Shown here piece after piece: positions 17,907-26,459 of a stretch of DNA of 64,000 bases. Location: contig JACJYA010000012.1 in NCBI GenBank assembly GCA_020636315.1, positions 1 through 64,000 of the forward strand, in the 5' to 3' direction. Position numbers and translations under genes: made by a program. The notes beneath the pieces were generated by a model that searched no databases, was not told where the DNA came from, and was given only the letters and a program-made list of their open reading frames with translations. Origin of the DNA: Lewinellaceae bacterium (GTDB taxonomy: Bacteria; Bacteroidota; Bacteroidia; Chitinophagales; Saprospiraceae). Position 1 is the stretch's first letter. Each line of letters begins with the position of its first letter.

Positions 17907-17977
17907 GTTGTCAGTTGGTTGTTGTTGGTTGGCAATACCTCCGTATCTTGTTTTGCCAAAAACAAACAACTGACAAC
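17907..17977. repeat. Inverted repeat before the asparaginase-like gene
   Basis: GTTGTCAGTTGGTTG at 17907-17921 and CAAACAACTGACAAC at 17963-17977 are inverted with 14 of 15 positions matching and a 41-base loop. It ends 12 bases before the start codon at 17990, so a transcript through it could fold next to the ribosome site. Confidence 0.5.
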
Positions 17978-17989
17978 AAACCTCAATCC

Positions 17990-18484
17990 ATGATCCAAGT
18001 TTTCGTCACCGGAGGCACATTCGATAAGGACTACAACTATATTTCCGGCCAGTTATTTTTCAGAGATACCCACCTGCCCAGCATGTTCGAGCGGGGGCGT
18101 TGCACCCTGGACATCGACCTGAAGACCCTGATGATGATCGACAGCCTGGAAATGCGGGAAGAGGACCGGGAGATCATCGCCTACAACTGCCGCCGCTGTA
18201 TTTATGACAAGATCCTCATCACCCATGGCACAGACCGCCTCGTGGAGACGGCCCGGTACCTTGCCGAGCGGCCTGTGGAAGGGAAAACCATCGTTCTGAC
18301 CGGCGCCATGATCCCCTATGCGTTCGGCACTTCTTCCGATGGCTTTTTTAACCTGGGCAGCGCGCTGGCCTTCGTTCAGACCCTCCCGCCTGGTGTCTAT
18401 GTGGCCATGAACGGCCGTTATTTTACCTGGGATAATGTAAAAAAGAACACCAAAACCGGTTTTTTTGAGGAGGTCAATAACTGA
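17990..18484 (+). CDS. Single-domain asparaginase-like protein
   Basis: 164 residues from the ATG at 17990 (MIQVFVTGGTF). Only the N-terminal half of a type I/II asparaginase is present: the first nucleophile Thr in TGGTFDK, the second Thr-Asp pair in ITHGTDRLVETA and the Lys in KTIVLTGAMIP are all there. Normal L-asparaginases are about 330 residues with a C-terminal dimerisation domain, so this is either a short subfamily or a truncated enzyme. The stop is followed after 9 bases by a small membrane-protein gene, so the end looks natural. Confidence 0.85.
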   Translation: MIQVFVTGGTFDKDYNYISGQLFFRDTHLPSMFERGRCTLDIDLKTLMMIDSLEMREEDREIIAYNCRRCIYDKILITHGTDRLVETARYLAERPVEGKTIVLTGAMIPYAFGTSSDGFFNLGSALAFVQTLPPGVYVAMNGRYFTWDNVKKNTKTGFFEEVNN

Positions 18485-18493
18485 GCAAATGTT

Positions 18494-18721
18494 ATGGAAT
18501 ACCTTGGATTATTCATCGAACTGTTGTTTCTGGCCATGGGCGTCTATGTCTATTTGTTTTCTATTGGCCGCCTTCGCTCCGGAGATAAAAAAGTACAGGA
18601 ACGGGCCGAGGAGTTTCGCCGGCGCAACGCCCGCTGGATGCGGGTTGCCGCCCTGCTGCTCATCGCCCTTATGGCAGTAAATATTTATCTGCATGTGGTG
18701 CAGCTTTTCGGGGGAGGATAA
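18494..18721 (+). CDS. Small two-helix membrane protein
   Basis: 75 residues with two hydrophobic segments (about 3-24 and 50-70) separated by a charged, basic loop (GDKKVQERAEEFRRRNARW). It starts 9 bases after the asparaginase-like gene and is probably translated from the same message. No family is recognised. The composition and tight spacing support a real gene. Confidence 0.7.
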   Translation: MEYLGLFIELLFLAMGVYVYLFSIGRLRSGDKKVQERAEEFRRRNARWMRVAALLLIALMAVNIYLHVVQLFGGG

Positions 18722-19121
18722 TTTCCCCGGAGGAAGCGCGCATTCCCGCCTTTTCTCCAGCCCGCCCCAAGGCCGGATCTTCCTCGTCAGGTGAAAGTTT
18801 GCTTTTATTGCAGCTCAAAGTGTAACCATTGAAAAATTTGCGTTATGGTAGTGGAATGCCGCCGACGGGCGGCAAAAAACCGGTGTGTTGGTGTTTATGG
18901 TAATACTCCGGGGGAAAATTCGTTTTTCCTTTTGTACCTTGGGGCGGCGTAGTAAAAAATGATTGTGAAGCCTGGTTACTCTTCGCGCTGACAGGGAGCC
19001 AGGAATTCAATAAATTTCTTAATATTGCATTGCAAAAAAAACTGATTTGTCAGGGCCTGGCCGGGCCGGCTATCGAATTCCCGGCGGGTTCATATAATCC
19101 TGAAATCACATCTATCCAAAT
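18722..19121. other. Intergenic region before the CotH pair
   Basis: 400 bases without a credible frame. No long repeat or terminator was recognised. It must contain the promoter of the CotH genes, but no full Bacteroidota promoter was found. Confidence 0.4.
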
Positions 19122-20735
19122 ATGAAAAGAAGCATTCTCATCCTATCCGGCCTGTTTTTCCTGAGTTCTTTCTCCTCTGTTCTGGCGCAAGACGATTTTT
19201 ACGATGTGAATACGATCCAGGAGATAAAGATCACCTTTGACCAGGATAACTGGCGGTATGTACTGGACTCGCTGCGGTTTAACGGCGAGGGCCTGTTGCT
19301 GGGGTCCGTTGAGATCAATGGCCAGAAGTTTAACGACATTGGCGTTCGTTATCGCGGCAGCCGTTCTTTTCAGCCGGGCAACAAGCGGAACAGCCTTTAC
19401 ATCAAACTCAATTTCATCGATAAGGAACAGAACTACCAGGGGCAGCAGTCGGTGAAGCTGTCCAGCGCCTTACGAGATCCGAGCATGGTCAGAGAGGTGT
19501 TGGGGTATGAGATCGCCCGCCAGTATATGCCGGCTCCGCGGGCCAATTACACCAGAGTGATCGTCAATGGCGAATACTATGGCTTGTTCGTCAATGTAGA
19601 ACCGATCGATGATGCTTTCCTGGCTAATCACTTCGGCGAGAGCGGCGGCACTTTCGTGCAATGTGCTCCCAACCTGGTAGAGGAGGAACCACCGGGGTGC
19701 AAGAGCGATGTTTTCGGTTCCCTCCAGTATGACAACAGCGCCAAGTGCTACCTGCACAACTTCGTCCTCCTCTCCGAATCCGGCTGGGATGACCTCATCG
19801 AGCTGACTTATGTGCTCAATCAGGAGCCCGGGGCTGTAAGCCGGGTGTTGGATGTGGACCGCACCCTTTGGATGCTGGCTTATAACAACCTGCTGGTCAA
19901 CCTCAGCAGCTACACCGGCCGGTACAGCGAAAACTACTATCTCTATAAGGATGGCCAGGGCCAGTTCGTTCCCATTCTTTACGACTTGAACCTCTGCTTC
20001 GGCAGTTACAAGAATACCGGCGTGGGCTCTGACCTGAAGCTCAAGGAACTCCAGGAGATGGACCCGCTGCTGCACCTCAATAATCCGGATAAACCGCTGA
20101 TCAGCCGCCTGCTGAGCAATGAGGAATACAAAAAGGCCTACCTGGCTCACATGCGCACCATGATGAACGACTTCTTCCGCCACGGCGAATACGCCGAGCG
20201 CGCCAAAGAACTTCAGGGCCTCATCCGCAAAGCATTCGAAGAAGACGCCAACCGCTACTACAGCATGGAGGATTTTGACGCCAGCCTTACCGAAACCATC
20301 GGCAAGCGGAGCCGCATCCCCGGCCTCAAGGAACTGATGGGCCCTCGCACCGCATTCCTCAAAGAGAACGCGCTGCTTTCAGTGGTGCCTCCCGAAGTGA
20401 GCGATGTATCGGTTACCCGCCGCGAGCGCTTCTCTTCTGAAAAAGTGACGGATTTCAAGATCCAGGCGCGGATCGACAAGTTTCCCAAAAATGTCGTCTT
20501 ATTTTACCGCTTTGACCATTCTATGCCTTTCGATAAGGTGGAAATGAGAGACGACGGGCAGCACAATGATGGCGAGGCGGAAGACGGGATATTCGGCGCT
20601 GTGGTCAAACCCCGGGATGGAAGCACTTCTGTGGAATACTTCATCTATGCAGAGAATGCCAAGGCCGTTGCCTATGACCCTCCGCGTTATATGTTCGAGC
20701 AATATACGGCCAGCCTGGAAGACCTGAATAATTAG
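19122..20735 (+). CDS. Exported CotH-family protein, copy 1
   Basis: 537 residues with a signal peptide ending VLAQ. CotH proteins are secreted atypical kinases known from spore coats and also present in many non-sporulating bacteria. Seen here: GVRYRGSRSF, SVKLSSALRDPSMVREVL, ARQYMPAPRANYTRVIVNG and YDLNLCFG. The family segment before the NYYLY motif reads VNLSSYTGR, whereas the paralog 3' of it has VNLDSYTGR, so a conserved acidic residue is replaced by Ser. About 110 C-terminal residues form a separate domain with DDGQHNDGEAEDGIFGA, a pattern seen in extracellular beta-sandwich modules. Activity of this copy is doubtful. Confidence 0.9.
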   Translation: MKRSILILSGLFFLSSFSSVLAQDDFYDVNTIQEIKITFDQDNWRYVLDSLRFNGEGLLLGSVEINGQKFNDIGVRYRGSRSFQPGNKRNSLYIKLNFIDKEQNYQGQQSVKLSSALRDPSMVREVLGYEIARQYMPAPRANYTRVIVNGEYYGLFVNVEPIDDAFLANHFGESGGTFVQCAPNLVEEEPPGCKSDVFGSLQYDNSAKCYLHNFVLLSESGWDDLIELTYVLNQEPGAVSRVLDVDRTLWMLAYNNLLVNLSSYTGRYSENYYLYKDGQGQFVPILYDLNLCFGSYKNTGVGSDLKLKELQEMDPLLHLNNPDKPLISRLLSNEEYKKAYLAHMRTMMNDFFRHGEYAERAKELQGLIRKAFEEDANRYYSMEDFDASLTETIGKRSRIPGLKELMGPRTAFLKENALLSVVPPEVSDVSVTRRERFSSEKVTDFKIQARIDKFPKNVVLFYRFDHSMPFDKVEMRDDGQHNDGEAEDGIFGAVVKPRDGSTSVEYFIYAENAKAVAYDPPRYMFEQYTASLEDLNN

Positions 20736-20754
20736 AGTTGGCACAGGCAATAGT

Positions 20755-20806
20755 AAATTGCGAAGGCCCGTTAAGCATAATTGCGGCGGGGCTTCGCAAT
20801 TTTTTG
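20755..20806 (+). terminator. Rho-independent terminator between the CotH genes
   Basis: AAATTGCGAAG at 20755-20765 pairs perfectly with CTTCGCAATTT at 20792-20802 (11 base pairs, plus GCCC/GGGG contacts inside), followed by more T residues. It lies between the two paralogs, so they are likely to be separate or attenuated transcription units. It also shows that the in-frame start at 20758 is not the real start of the next gene. Confidence 0.8.
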
Positions 20807-20817
20807 TTGAGAAACAA

Positions 20818-22464
20818 ATGCTTATGATACGGTACCTATCCTTACTGGGCGCTCTGGTCATCCTTTCTCCACTTTTTGGCCAGGAGGAAAACAGCGGGTT
20901 GTTTGAGGTTGGAAAGGTCAAAGAGCTCCGGCTTTTTTTTAAAGAGAAAAACTGGGAGCAGGTACTTGACTCGCTCAAGCAGAGCGGAAGTGAGGACCGC
21001 CTGGTAGGCGACGCATCCTTTGAAGGCGAGGTTTACAAAGGGGTAGGGGTCCGCTATAAGGGCAACAGCTCTTTCTTCGCCGTCAGCAAGTCCGGTTCCT
21101 CCAAACTTCCCTTCAATATCGATTTTAACCATACCATCAAGGATCAGAAACTGCCGGGCGGGGTCGATAAGATCAAACTGAGCAATATTTTCAGAGATCC
21201 CTCCTTCCTTCGGGAGGTGCTTTCTTATGAGATCGCCCGCCGGTACATGCCGGCCTCCCGGGCCAATTTCGTTCAGCTGTTCGTCAATGATGTTTACCTG
21301 GGGCTTTACAACAGCACCGAATCCGTCGAAGATGAATTCCTGGAGCATTATTTTAAAGATGATGACGGCATCCTCTTCAAATGTGACCCCGTCTGGGGCT
21401 ATAAGGAACAACCCGATTGCCCGGAGGGAGATAAAGCTTCGCTGCAGTACCTCGGCCCGGACTCCATCTGTTATCAGGGGCTCTACGAGGTCAAGTCCGA
21501 CTTCGGCTGGCAAAAGCTCATCGAACTAACTAAAGTACTCAACGAACAGCCGGAGAAACTGGATTCTATATTCAATATCGACCAGGCTCTGTGGATGCTG
21601 GCTTTCAACATAGTTCTGGTGAACCTCGACAGCTATACCGGCCGCTTCTGCCACAACTATTATCTGTATCGCGACAAAGAAGGGGTATTCCACCCCATTG
21701 TCTGGGATATGAACCTTTCTTTCGGCGGTTTTCGTTACGACGGCTCCAAAGGCAGCCCCCTGACCAACGAGGAAATGCAAACGCTTAGCCCTTTCGTTCA
21801 CTATAAGGAGAAAAACGAGAAGCGCCCGCTGATCACCAACCTCCTGGCCGATGGCCTTTACCGGAAAATGTACGTAGCCCACATCCGCACCATCCTCAAC
21901 GATTATTTTATCGACAGCACTTATCTTCGCCGGGCGGAGGAAATCCAGGAGATGATCGCTCCTTTCGTGGAGAACGATTCGAACAAACTTTATGATTACG
22001 AGGCTTTCCGAAAGAACCTTCACGAGACCGCCAAAGCCGACAAAGCGAGTATTATCGGTATAGAAGAGCTCATGGGGCCAAGAACGGAATACCTGAAAAA
22101 CCATCCTCTGATCAGTAAAGAGCCTCCGGCGATCAATCAGGTAAAGCACCTCGATTACGACGAGATCGTTGCCGTTAACGCCACTCTGGAAGGGGCGGAA
22201 AGCGCCTGGCTGTTCTATCGCTATGGTAAGCTCGGCCCCTGGAAAAAGCTCGAAATGTTCGACGACAGCGGCCACGATGACCAGATGGCGGAGGATGGCA
22301 TCTGGGGCGCCACCATCGAGAAGGATAAGGAAAGAGAGGAGCCCATACAGTATTTTGTCGTTGCCGAAAACAAATACACCGCTGCCCTCAGCCCGGAGCG
22401 GGCTTCTTTCGAAGTCTATTCCACCGCCGATGATACCAGTACCGCCAAAAAAGGATACAAGTGA
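20818..22464 (+). CDS. Exported CotH-family protein, copy 2
   Basis: 548 residues from the ATG at 20818 (or 20824), giving a signal peptide MLMIRYLSLLGALVILSPLFG. An upstream start at 20758 lies inside a terminator. It is a paralog of the preceding gene with the same layout: GVRYKGNSSF, IKLSNIFRDPSFLREVLSYE, ARRYMPASRANFVQLFVND, VNLDSYTGRFCHNYYLY and WDMNLSFG. Here the acidic residue lost in copy 1 is present. The C-terminal domain again has DDSGHDDQMAEDGIWGA. Probably an exported or cell-surface kinase-like protein; the substrate is unknown. Confidence 0.9.
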   Translation: MLMIRYLSLLGALVILSPLFGQEENSGLFEVGKVKELRLFFKEKNWEQVLDSLKQSGSEDRLVGDASFEGEVYKGVGVRYKGNSSFFAVSKSGSSKLPFNIDFNHTIKDQKLPGGVDKIKLSNIFRDPSFLREVLSYEIARRYMPASRANFVQLFVNDVYLGLYNSTESVEDEFLEHYFKDDDGILFKCDPVWGYKEQPDCPEGDKASLQYLGPDSICYQGLYEVKSDFGWQKLIELTKVLNEQPEKLDSIFNIDQALWMLAFNIVLVNLDSYTGRFCHNYYLYRDKEGVFHPIVWDMNLSFGGFRYDGSKGSPLTNEEMQTLSPFVHYKEKNEKRPLITNLLADGLYRKMYVAHIRTILNDYFIDSTYLRRAEEIQEMIAPFVENDSNKLYDYEAFRKNLHETAKADKASIIGIEELMGPRTEYLKNHPLISKEPPAINQVKHLDYDEIVAVNATLEGAESAWLFYRYGKLGPWKKLEMFDDSGHDDQMAEDGIWGATIEKDKEREEPIQYFVVAENKYTAALSPERASFEVYSTADDTSTAKKGYK

Positions 22465-22545
22465 GGCTGCTATAACTCAGCCCTCTCATAAATATAGCAT
22501 AACAATTTAACCATCTAACCATCGTCCCCGACGAGCACCGCGCGT

Positions 22546-23511
22546 ATGCCCCTCATTGAACATTCCTCCTACACCCGGCCTCCCTTTTACCAGTTCAACG
22601 GCCACCTGCAGACCGTACTGCCTGCTATCCTTCGAAAAGTGGAAACTCCCTATGAACGCGAACGCATTACCTTGTCCGATGGCGACTTTCTCGACCTGGA
22701 CTGGATCGACAATGGCAGCCGCCGGCTTGCTATCCTCACTCACGGCCTGGAGGGCAACTCCGATCGCCACTATATGAAGGGCATGGCCAATATCTTCTCA
22801 GAACATGGCTGGGATGTATTGGCCTGGAACTGCCGCTCCTGCAGTGGCGAGATGAACCGCCAGCTGCGCATGTACAACCACGGGGATACGGAAGATATCG
22901 GGGCGGTGATCGAACATGCTCTTGGCGTTAAGGATTACGAAAACATCGTCCTCATCGGCTTCAGTATGGGCGGCAGTATTCTGATGAAATACCTGGGCGT
23001 GAAGGGCAGGGAGGCGCCGGAGCCGGTTAGCCGCGGCATGGCCTTTTCCGCTCCCTGCGACCTGAAGGCCAGTGTCGATGCTCTGGAGCTTCCAGGCAAC
23101 GGTTTCTACAAACGCCGCTTCTTCAAAAGCCTGAAGGAAAAGATCGAGACCAAGGCGAAGCAATTTCCCGAAGCCCTCGACCTCAGCAAATTTGACGAGA
23201 TCCGGGAATGGCGCGACTTCGACAATTATTTCTCCGCCCCCATCAATGGCTATAAAGATGCCGAGGACTTCTACCGGCAGGCTTCCGCCAAAAACTACAT
23301 GGCCGGAACGGACCGCCCCATACTCCTGGTCAACGCCGTCAACGACCCCATACTGCCACCGGAATGCTCCCCGGTGGAGCTCTGCGAAAAACACGATAAG
23401 ATTTTCCTGGAAATGCCGGAGAAAGGAGGGCACGTGGGCTTCACCCTGCCGAAAGCCGGCTACGCCTGGTCGGAGTACCGGGCGGTGGAGTGGTGTGAGG
23501 GGGGAGTATAG
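22546..23511 (+). CDS. YheT-family alpha/beta hydrolase
   Basis: 321 residues. The start MPLIEHSSYTRPPFYQFNGH followed by LQTVLPAILR is diagnostic of the YheT/ABHD1-3 branch. The oxyanion/early motif is THGLEGNSDRHY, the nucleophile elbow GFSMGGS, the acid probably Asp in NAVNDPILP, and the His in GGHVGFTLP, so the catalytic triad is complete. The natural substrate of this branch is not known in bacteria; an esterase or lipase role is likely. Confidence 0.92.
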   Translation: MPLIEHSSYTRPPFYQFNGHLQTVLPAILRKVETPYERERITLSDGDFLDLDWIDNGSRRLAILTHGLEGNSDRHYMKGMANIFSEHGWDVLAWNCRSCSGEMNRQLRMYNHGDTEDIGAVIEHALGVKDYENIVLIGFSMGGSILMKYLGVKGREAPEPVSRGMAFSAPCDLKASVDALELPGNGFYKRRFFKSLKEKIETKAKQFPEALDLSKFDEIREWRDFDNYFSAPINGYKDAEDFYRQASAKNYMAGTDRPILLVNAVNDPILPPECSPVELCEKHDKIFLEMPEKGGHVGFTLPKAGYAWSEYRAVEWCEGGV

Positions 23512-23598
23512 AGAGCGGTGTAACAGGAAGCAATGTATCGAGAACAGAGAGCAGTGCAGCAGGGAACAGGGTAGTTAAATTCTTGTGGCAAAACTGAT

Positions 23599-23658
23599 CG
23601 TTACTTTTATAATGATGATTTTTGTAATCATTACTTTTGTAATTATTATGAAAATAAC
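23599..23658. repeat. AT-rich palindrome cluster, copy 2
   Basis: It contains TTACTTTTGTAAT at 23631-23643, identical to 13017-13029. The outer arms CGTTACTTTTATAAT (23599-23613) and ATTATGAAAATAACG (23644-23658) are inverted with two mismatches. Like copy 1 it lies in a gene-free gap. Confidence 0.5.
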
Positions 23659-23689
23659 GATCCCGCCTGCTGCTTTTTGAGTATCAGGC

Positions 23690-23785
23690 TAACTCGCTGG
23701 CTATTAGGGAAACCAGGAACTCAGCCCGTCTTAGTACCTCAGCCGGGTAAAAAAACTCGGAAACCAGAAACTTTGAACAATCCCG
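23690..23785 (-). repeat. Dispersed intergenic repeat, copy C
   Basis: On the minus strand it begins GTTCAAAGTTTCTGGTTTC and continues GAGTTTTTTTACCCGG, closely matching copy A (13951-14067) and, at its start, copy B (42212-42289). The far end is more diverged. Confidence 0.55.
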
Positions 23786-23869
23786 GTAAGCTTATTTCCC
23801 GGCTTTACTCCAAATTCTTATCTTGTTTCGTATCCATCATTCATTCCTTCAATCAATCAATCATTCACT

Positions 23870-24253
23870 ATGGGAAAGCTAATACTCACTATCCTTTTTT
23901 TCGGCGCCTCGCTTGTCGGCTGCCAGGACAAGAAAATGGACGGCCCTAATCCGGAAGAACTGATCGGCTCCTGGGTCCATTCCCACGAAGAGGATACGGA
24001 AGCGGTCAGGGTTTACCGCCCGGCCAGCTTTGATTTTCCGCCGACGCGGGGCAGAGAAGGTTTTGAGATCAAAGAAGGAGGAGAATGCATTTATCACGGC
24101 ATCGCTCCGTCGGATGGCAGCACCAGCGAGCCGGCGAGCTGGAGCTGGGAGGGCGACAACACGCTTATCATCAGGCCCAAGGCCGAAGGCGCAGAGAATA
24201 TGGTGATGGAGGTGGTGTCTGTAAATGAAGAAATGCTGAAAGTCAAAATTTAA
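23870..24253 (+). CDS. Small lipoprotein of unknown function
   Basis: 127 residues. The N-terminal signal ends in a lipobox, ASLVGC, with the lipidated Cys at about residue 18. The remainder (PEELIGSWVHSHEEDTEAV and following beta-strand-like segments) resembles lipocalin-like small lipoproteins of Bacteroidota but no family is certain. Its last 11 bases overlap the 3' end of the convergent beta-barrel gene at 24243. Confidence 0.75.
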   Translation: MGKLILTILFFGASLVGCQDKKMDGPNPEELIGSWVHSHEEDTEAVRVYRPASFDFPPTRGREGFEIKEGGECIYHGIAPSDGSTSEPASWSWEGDNTLIIRPKAEGAENMVMEVVSVNEEMLKVKI

Positions 24254-26330
24254 ACTTCACCTGCGCACTCACCTGCGTCCTTCGCTGCCCGGCCACCTCT
24301 TCCAGGCCGCTGCCGATGGTGTTCTGGTTTTTCCAATACGTCTGGGCGATGCGGGCTTCGAGGGTCAGGTTGCGGATGCCCCGGTAGCGAAGGTTGAAGT
24401 AGAAGCGGGTGCCGCGGTTGTAGTAGGCAGGGATAGAGAAAGTATATAGCAGGTTGTTCTCAAACGAGTAATAGCGCGCCTGGAACCCGTCGGTATCGAA
24501 CAGGGAAAAGCGGGTGGTAAAAGAGAATGGGAAGCTCAGCGGCTTGAAGATCACATCCTGATACACCACAAAGCCCCGTTGGGTGGTGTTGACCTCGTTC
24601 TCCGAGAAGCCGACGTCAATCCGGCTGCGTAGTTCCAGGGCTTTATTCACTTTCTTGGCCAGGTGCAGGCGGGTTTGAAATACCCGGTTGGGCAGGGTAA
24701 AATTGTTCTTTCCATCGATCTTGTCGATGTTTTGCTCCTTGGTTTCATCGCGGACTTCCAGATAAACTTCCAGGTCGCGTTTGAGGAAATAGGTTAGCCG
24801 GGCGCGATATTCGTAGCCCCTGGAAGGCGAATCAGTGTTGAAGCGCAGCCAGGGATGCTGCCAGGCGTCGAAGTAGGCGCTGACCCTCCAGTGGGGGAGC
24901 GGGCGCACCTCCAGTCCCAGATAGACGCCTGTCTCGTTTCGGGCGCCCGATGTTTCAGCGAAAGGGTTGGGAAAGAGCGCCTGGTAATCCCGTGGGAAGT
25001 GGCGCACCAGCACTGCCAGGTCCACCTTGCGGTCCAGGCCCATCAGCAGGCCGTTGAGAGTGGCAATGGCGCCGTTGTCGCTCATGGCCGTCTCGCCGAA
25101 GAAATTGTAATTCTGAAAGGTGAAGGAATAGTCCAGGCTGCCGTTCAGAAGCCGGTTGCCACTGAAGTAGAAGCGGTTGTAAGGACGTTCCCGCAGGGTA
25201 AGATCCGCATCGATCTGCTCGTACAGGCCATTCAGGGCGAGGTGCCCCCGGCGGCCCTTCCAGCGCAGGCGCCCGCCCAGGGTGGTTTGGCCGATGGCGT
25301 TCTCATCCGCTATTTCATTTGGAGTGCGGTGCAACCCATCAATATCGAGCGAACTGATCTGCCGGACTTCCCCTTCCACATCGAGGGTGTCCGGCTCCAG
25401 CACATTGCCGTCGCGCTTGCGGTAGGAGGCCAGGGCGGTCACCTCGAGGTGTTCGCCAAAGACGAGAGTGGCGGCGGCGCCCCGCTGAAAATTGGACTCA
25501 TTGACAGAGGTATAGGGGCGTAGCACCCGGGAGGTGCGCTTGATGTTCATCACCTGGGAGCTCTTGCCTGCCCCGAAACCGGAGAAGAGAATAAGCCCCT
25601 GGCCGAAACTTACCGCGTAATCCCCGATGGCGATGGCCTTGATGGTGCGGTTGTAATCCTTTAGAAAGAGGTGGGCGGAATAGAAATCGAACCCTTGCCG
25701 GTTGCTGCCGGTGAAGAATTCCTCTCCCCGGTCCTTTTCCGCCGTGATTCCGTAGCTGAGTTTGTTGCTGTAAGCGTGCTTGTAACGCAGGTAGAACTGA
25801 TTGGCGTCTCCCAGGTAGCGCTGGGCAGCCTGCCCTTCCTCCAGCGGAGAATACCCTTTCTGCTCTTCCAGAAAACGCGACCAGCGGAGATACAGCTCGT
25901 TCTGCCCTTCGGCCATCATCCGGGGGATGGATAGCTGATAATCGTCAATACCTTTGTCAATCGTCACATAAGGCAGGATTCGGCGTATTGTCAGCAGGTC
26001 AAAGCTGGGAATGGCCTGCAATTCGTACAGGGAAATGAGGCCTCCGGCCATTCTCCGGTAGTTGAGGAGCTCCAGGATCTGAATGTCGGACAGTAGTTGG
26101 AGTTCCTGCAGTTCCTCTTCATCGGCCTCATTCAGGTTAATGGGGTTTTCCTGATAATATTGAAGCTCCTCAAAAATGGTGTTGAAATCGAAGGCCCCCT
26201 CACTGTCGGTATTCTGTAGAAAATCCTCCACTATCTGCTGGGTGGCGTCCGGCGGTTGCTGCAGGGAGTCCACCTGGGCCAGGGCAGGCAGGGCGGGGAG
26301 AGCGAGGAGGAGAAGGAGAAGGCGTTCCAT
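24243..26330 (-). CDS. Exported helix-hairpin-helix plus beta-barrel outer-membrane protein
   Basis: 695 residues from the ATG at 26330 (MERLLLLLLALPALPALAQ, a signal peptide); the in-frame start at 26447 lies in repeat sequence and is rejected. Residues about 50-130 hold helix-hairpin-helix motifs (NPINLNEADEEELQELQLLS and SLYELQAIPSFDL) like those of ComEA. The rest has the alternating aromatic/polar pattern of an outer-membrane barrel, ending in QVSAQVKFKF with a terminal Phe. This combination is found in Bacteroidota; a role in DNA handling at the surface is only a possibility. Confidence 0.82.
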   Translation of the reverse strand: MERLLLLLLALPALPALAQVDSLQQPPDATQQIVEDFLQNTDSEGAFDFNTIFEELQYYQENPINLNEADEEELQELQLLSDIQILELLNYRRMAGGLISLYELQAIPSFDLLTIRRILPYVTIDKGIDDYQLSIPRMMAEGQNELYLRWSRFLEEQKGYSPLEEGQAAQRYLGDANQFYLRYKHAYSNKLSYGITAEKDRGEEFFTGSNRQGFDFYSAHLFLKDYNRTIKAIAIGDYAVSFGQGLILFSGFGAGKSSQVMNIKRTSRVLRPYTSVNESNFQRGAAATLVFGEHLEVTALASYRKRDGNVLEPDTLDVEGEVRQISSLDIDGLHRTPNEIADENAIGQTTLGGRLRWKGRRGHLALNGLYEQIDADLTLRERPYNRFYFSGNRLLNGSLDYSFTFQNYNFFGETAMSDNGAIATLNGLLMGLDRKVDLAVLVRHFPRDYQALFPNPFAETSGARNETGVYLGLEVRPLPHWRVSAYFDAWQHPWLRFNTDSPSRGYEYRARLTYFLKRDLEVYLEVRDETKEQNIDKIDGKNNFTLPNRVFQTRLHLAKKVNKALELRSRIDVGFSENEVNTTQRGFVVYQDVIFKPLSFPFSFTTRFSLFDTDGFQARYYSFENNLLYTFSIPAYYNRGTRFYFNLRYRGIRNLTLEARIAQTYWKNQNTIGSGLEEVAGQRRTQVSAQVKFKF

Positions 26331-26349
26331 GAGCGTTGAAAGTGTGTTT

Positions 26350-26457
26350 AGGTGTAAAAGTGTAAAAGTGGATAGGTTTAAGAGCTTTAATGTATGAAGG
26401 TGGGATTGCAGGCTGCAATTTTCATTTACACCTTTACACCCATACACTTTTACACCT
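26350..26457. repeat. Long-loop inverted repeat in an intergenic gap
   Basis: AGGTGTAAAAGTGTA at 26350-26364 and TACACTTTTACACCT at 26443-26457 are perfectly inverted over 15 bases. The 78-base loop contains further TTTACACC words and the small palindrome TGCAGGCTGCA. The arms fill the gap between two minus-strand genes and end 2 bases from the stop codon at 26460. Confidence 0.65.
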
Positions 26458-26459
26458 GG

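Larger units (their letters stand above)
23512..23869. other. Repeat-bearing intergenic region
   Basis: A 358-base gap with no gene. It holds palindrome cluster copy 2 (23599-23658) and dispersed repeat copy C (about 23690-23785), both annotated separately. A 90-codon frame at 23677-23949 runs through the repeat and is rejected. Confidence 0.5.
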
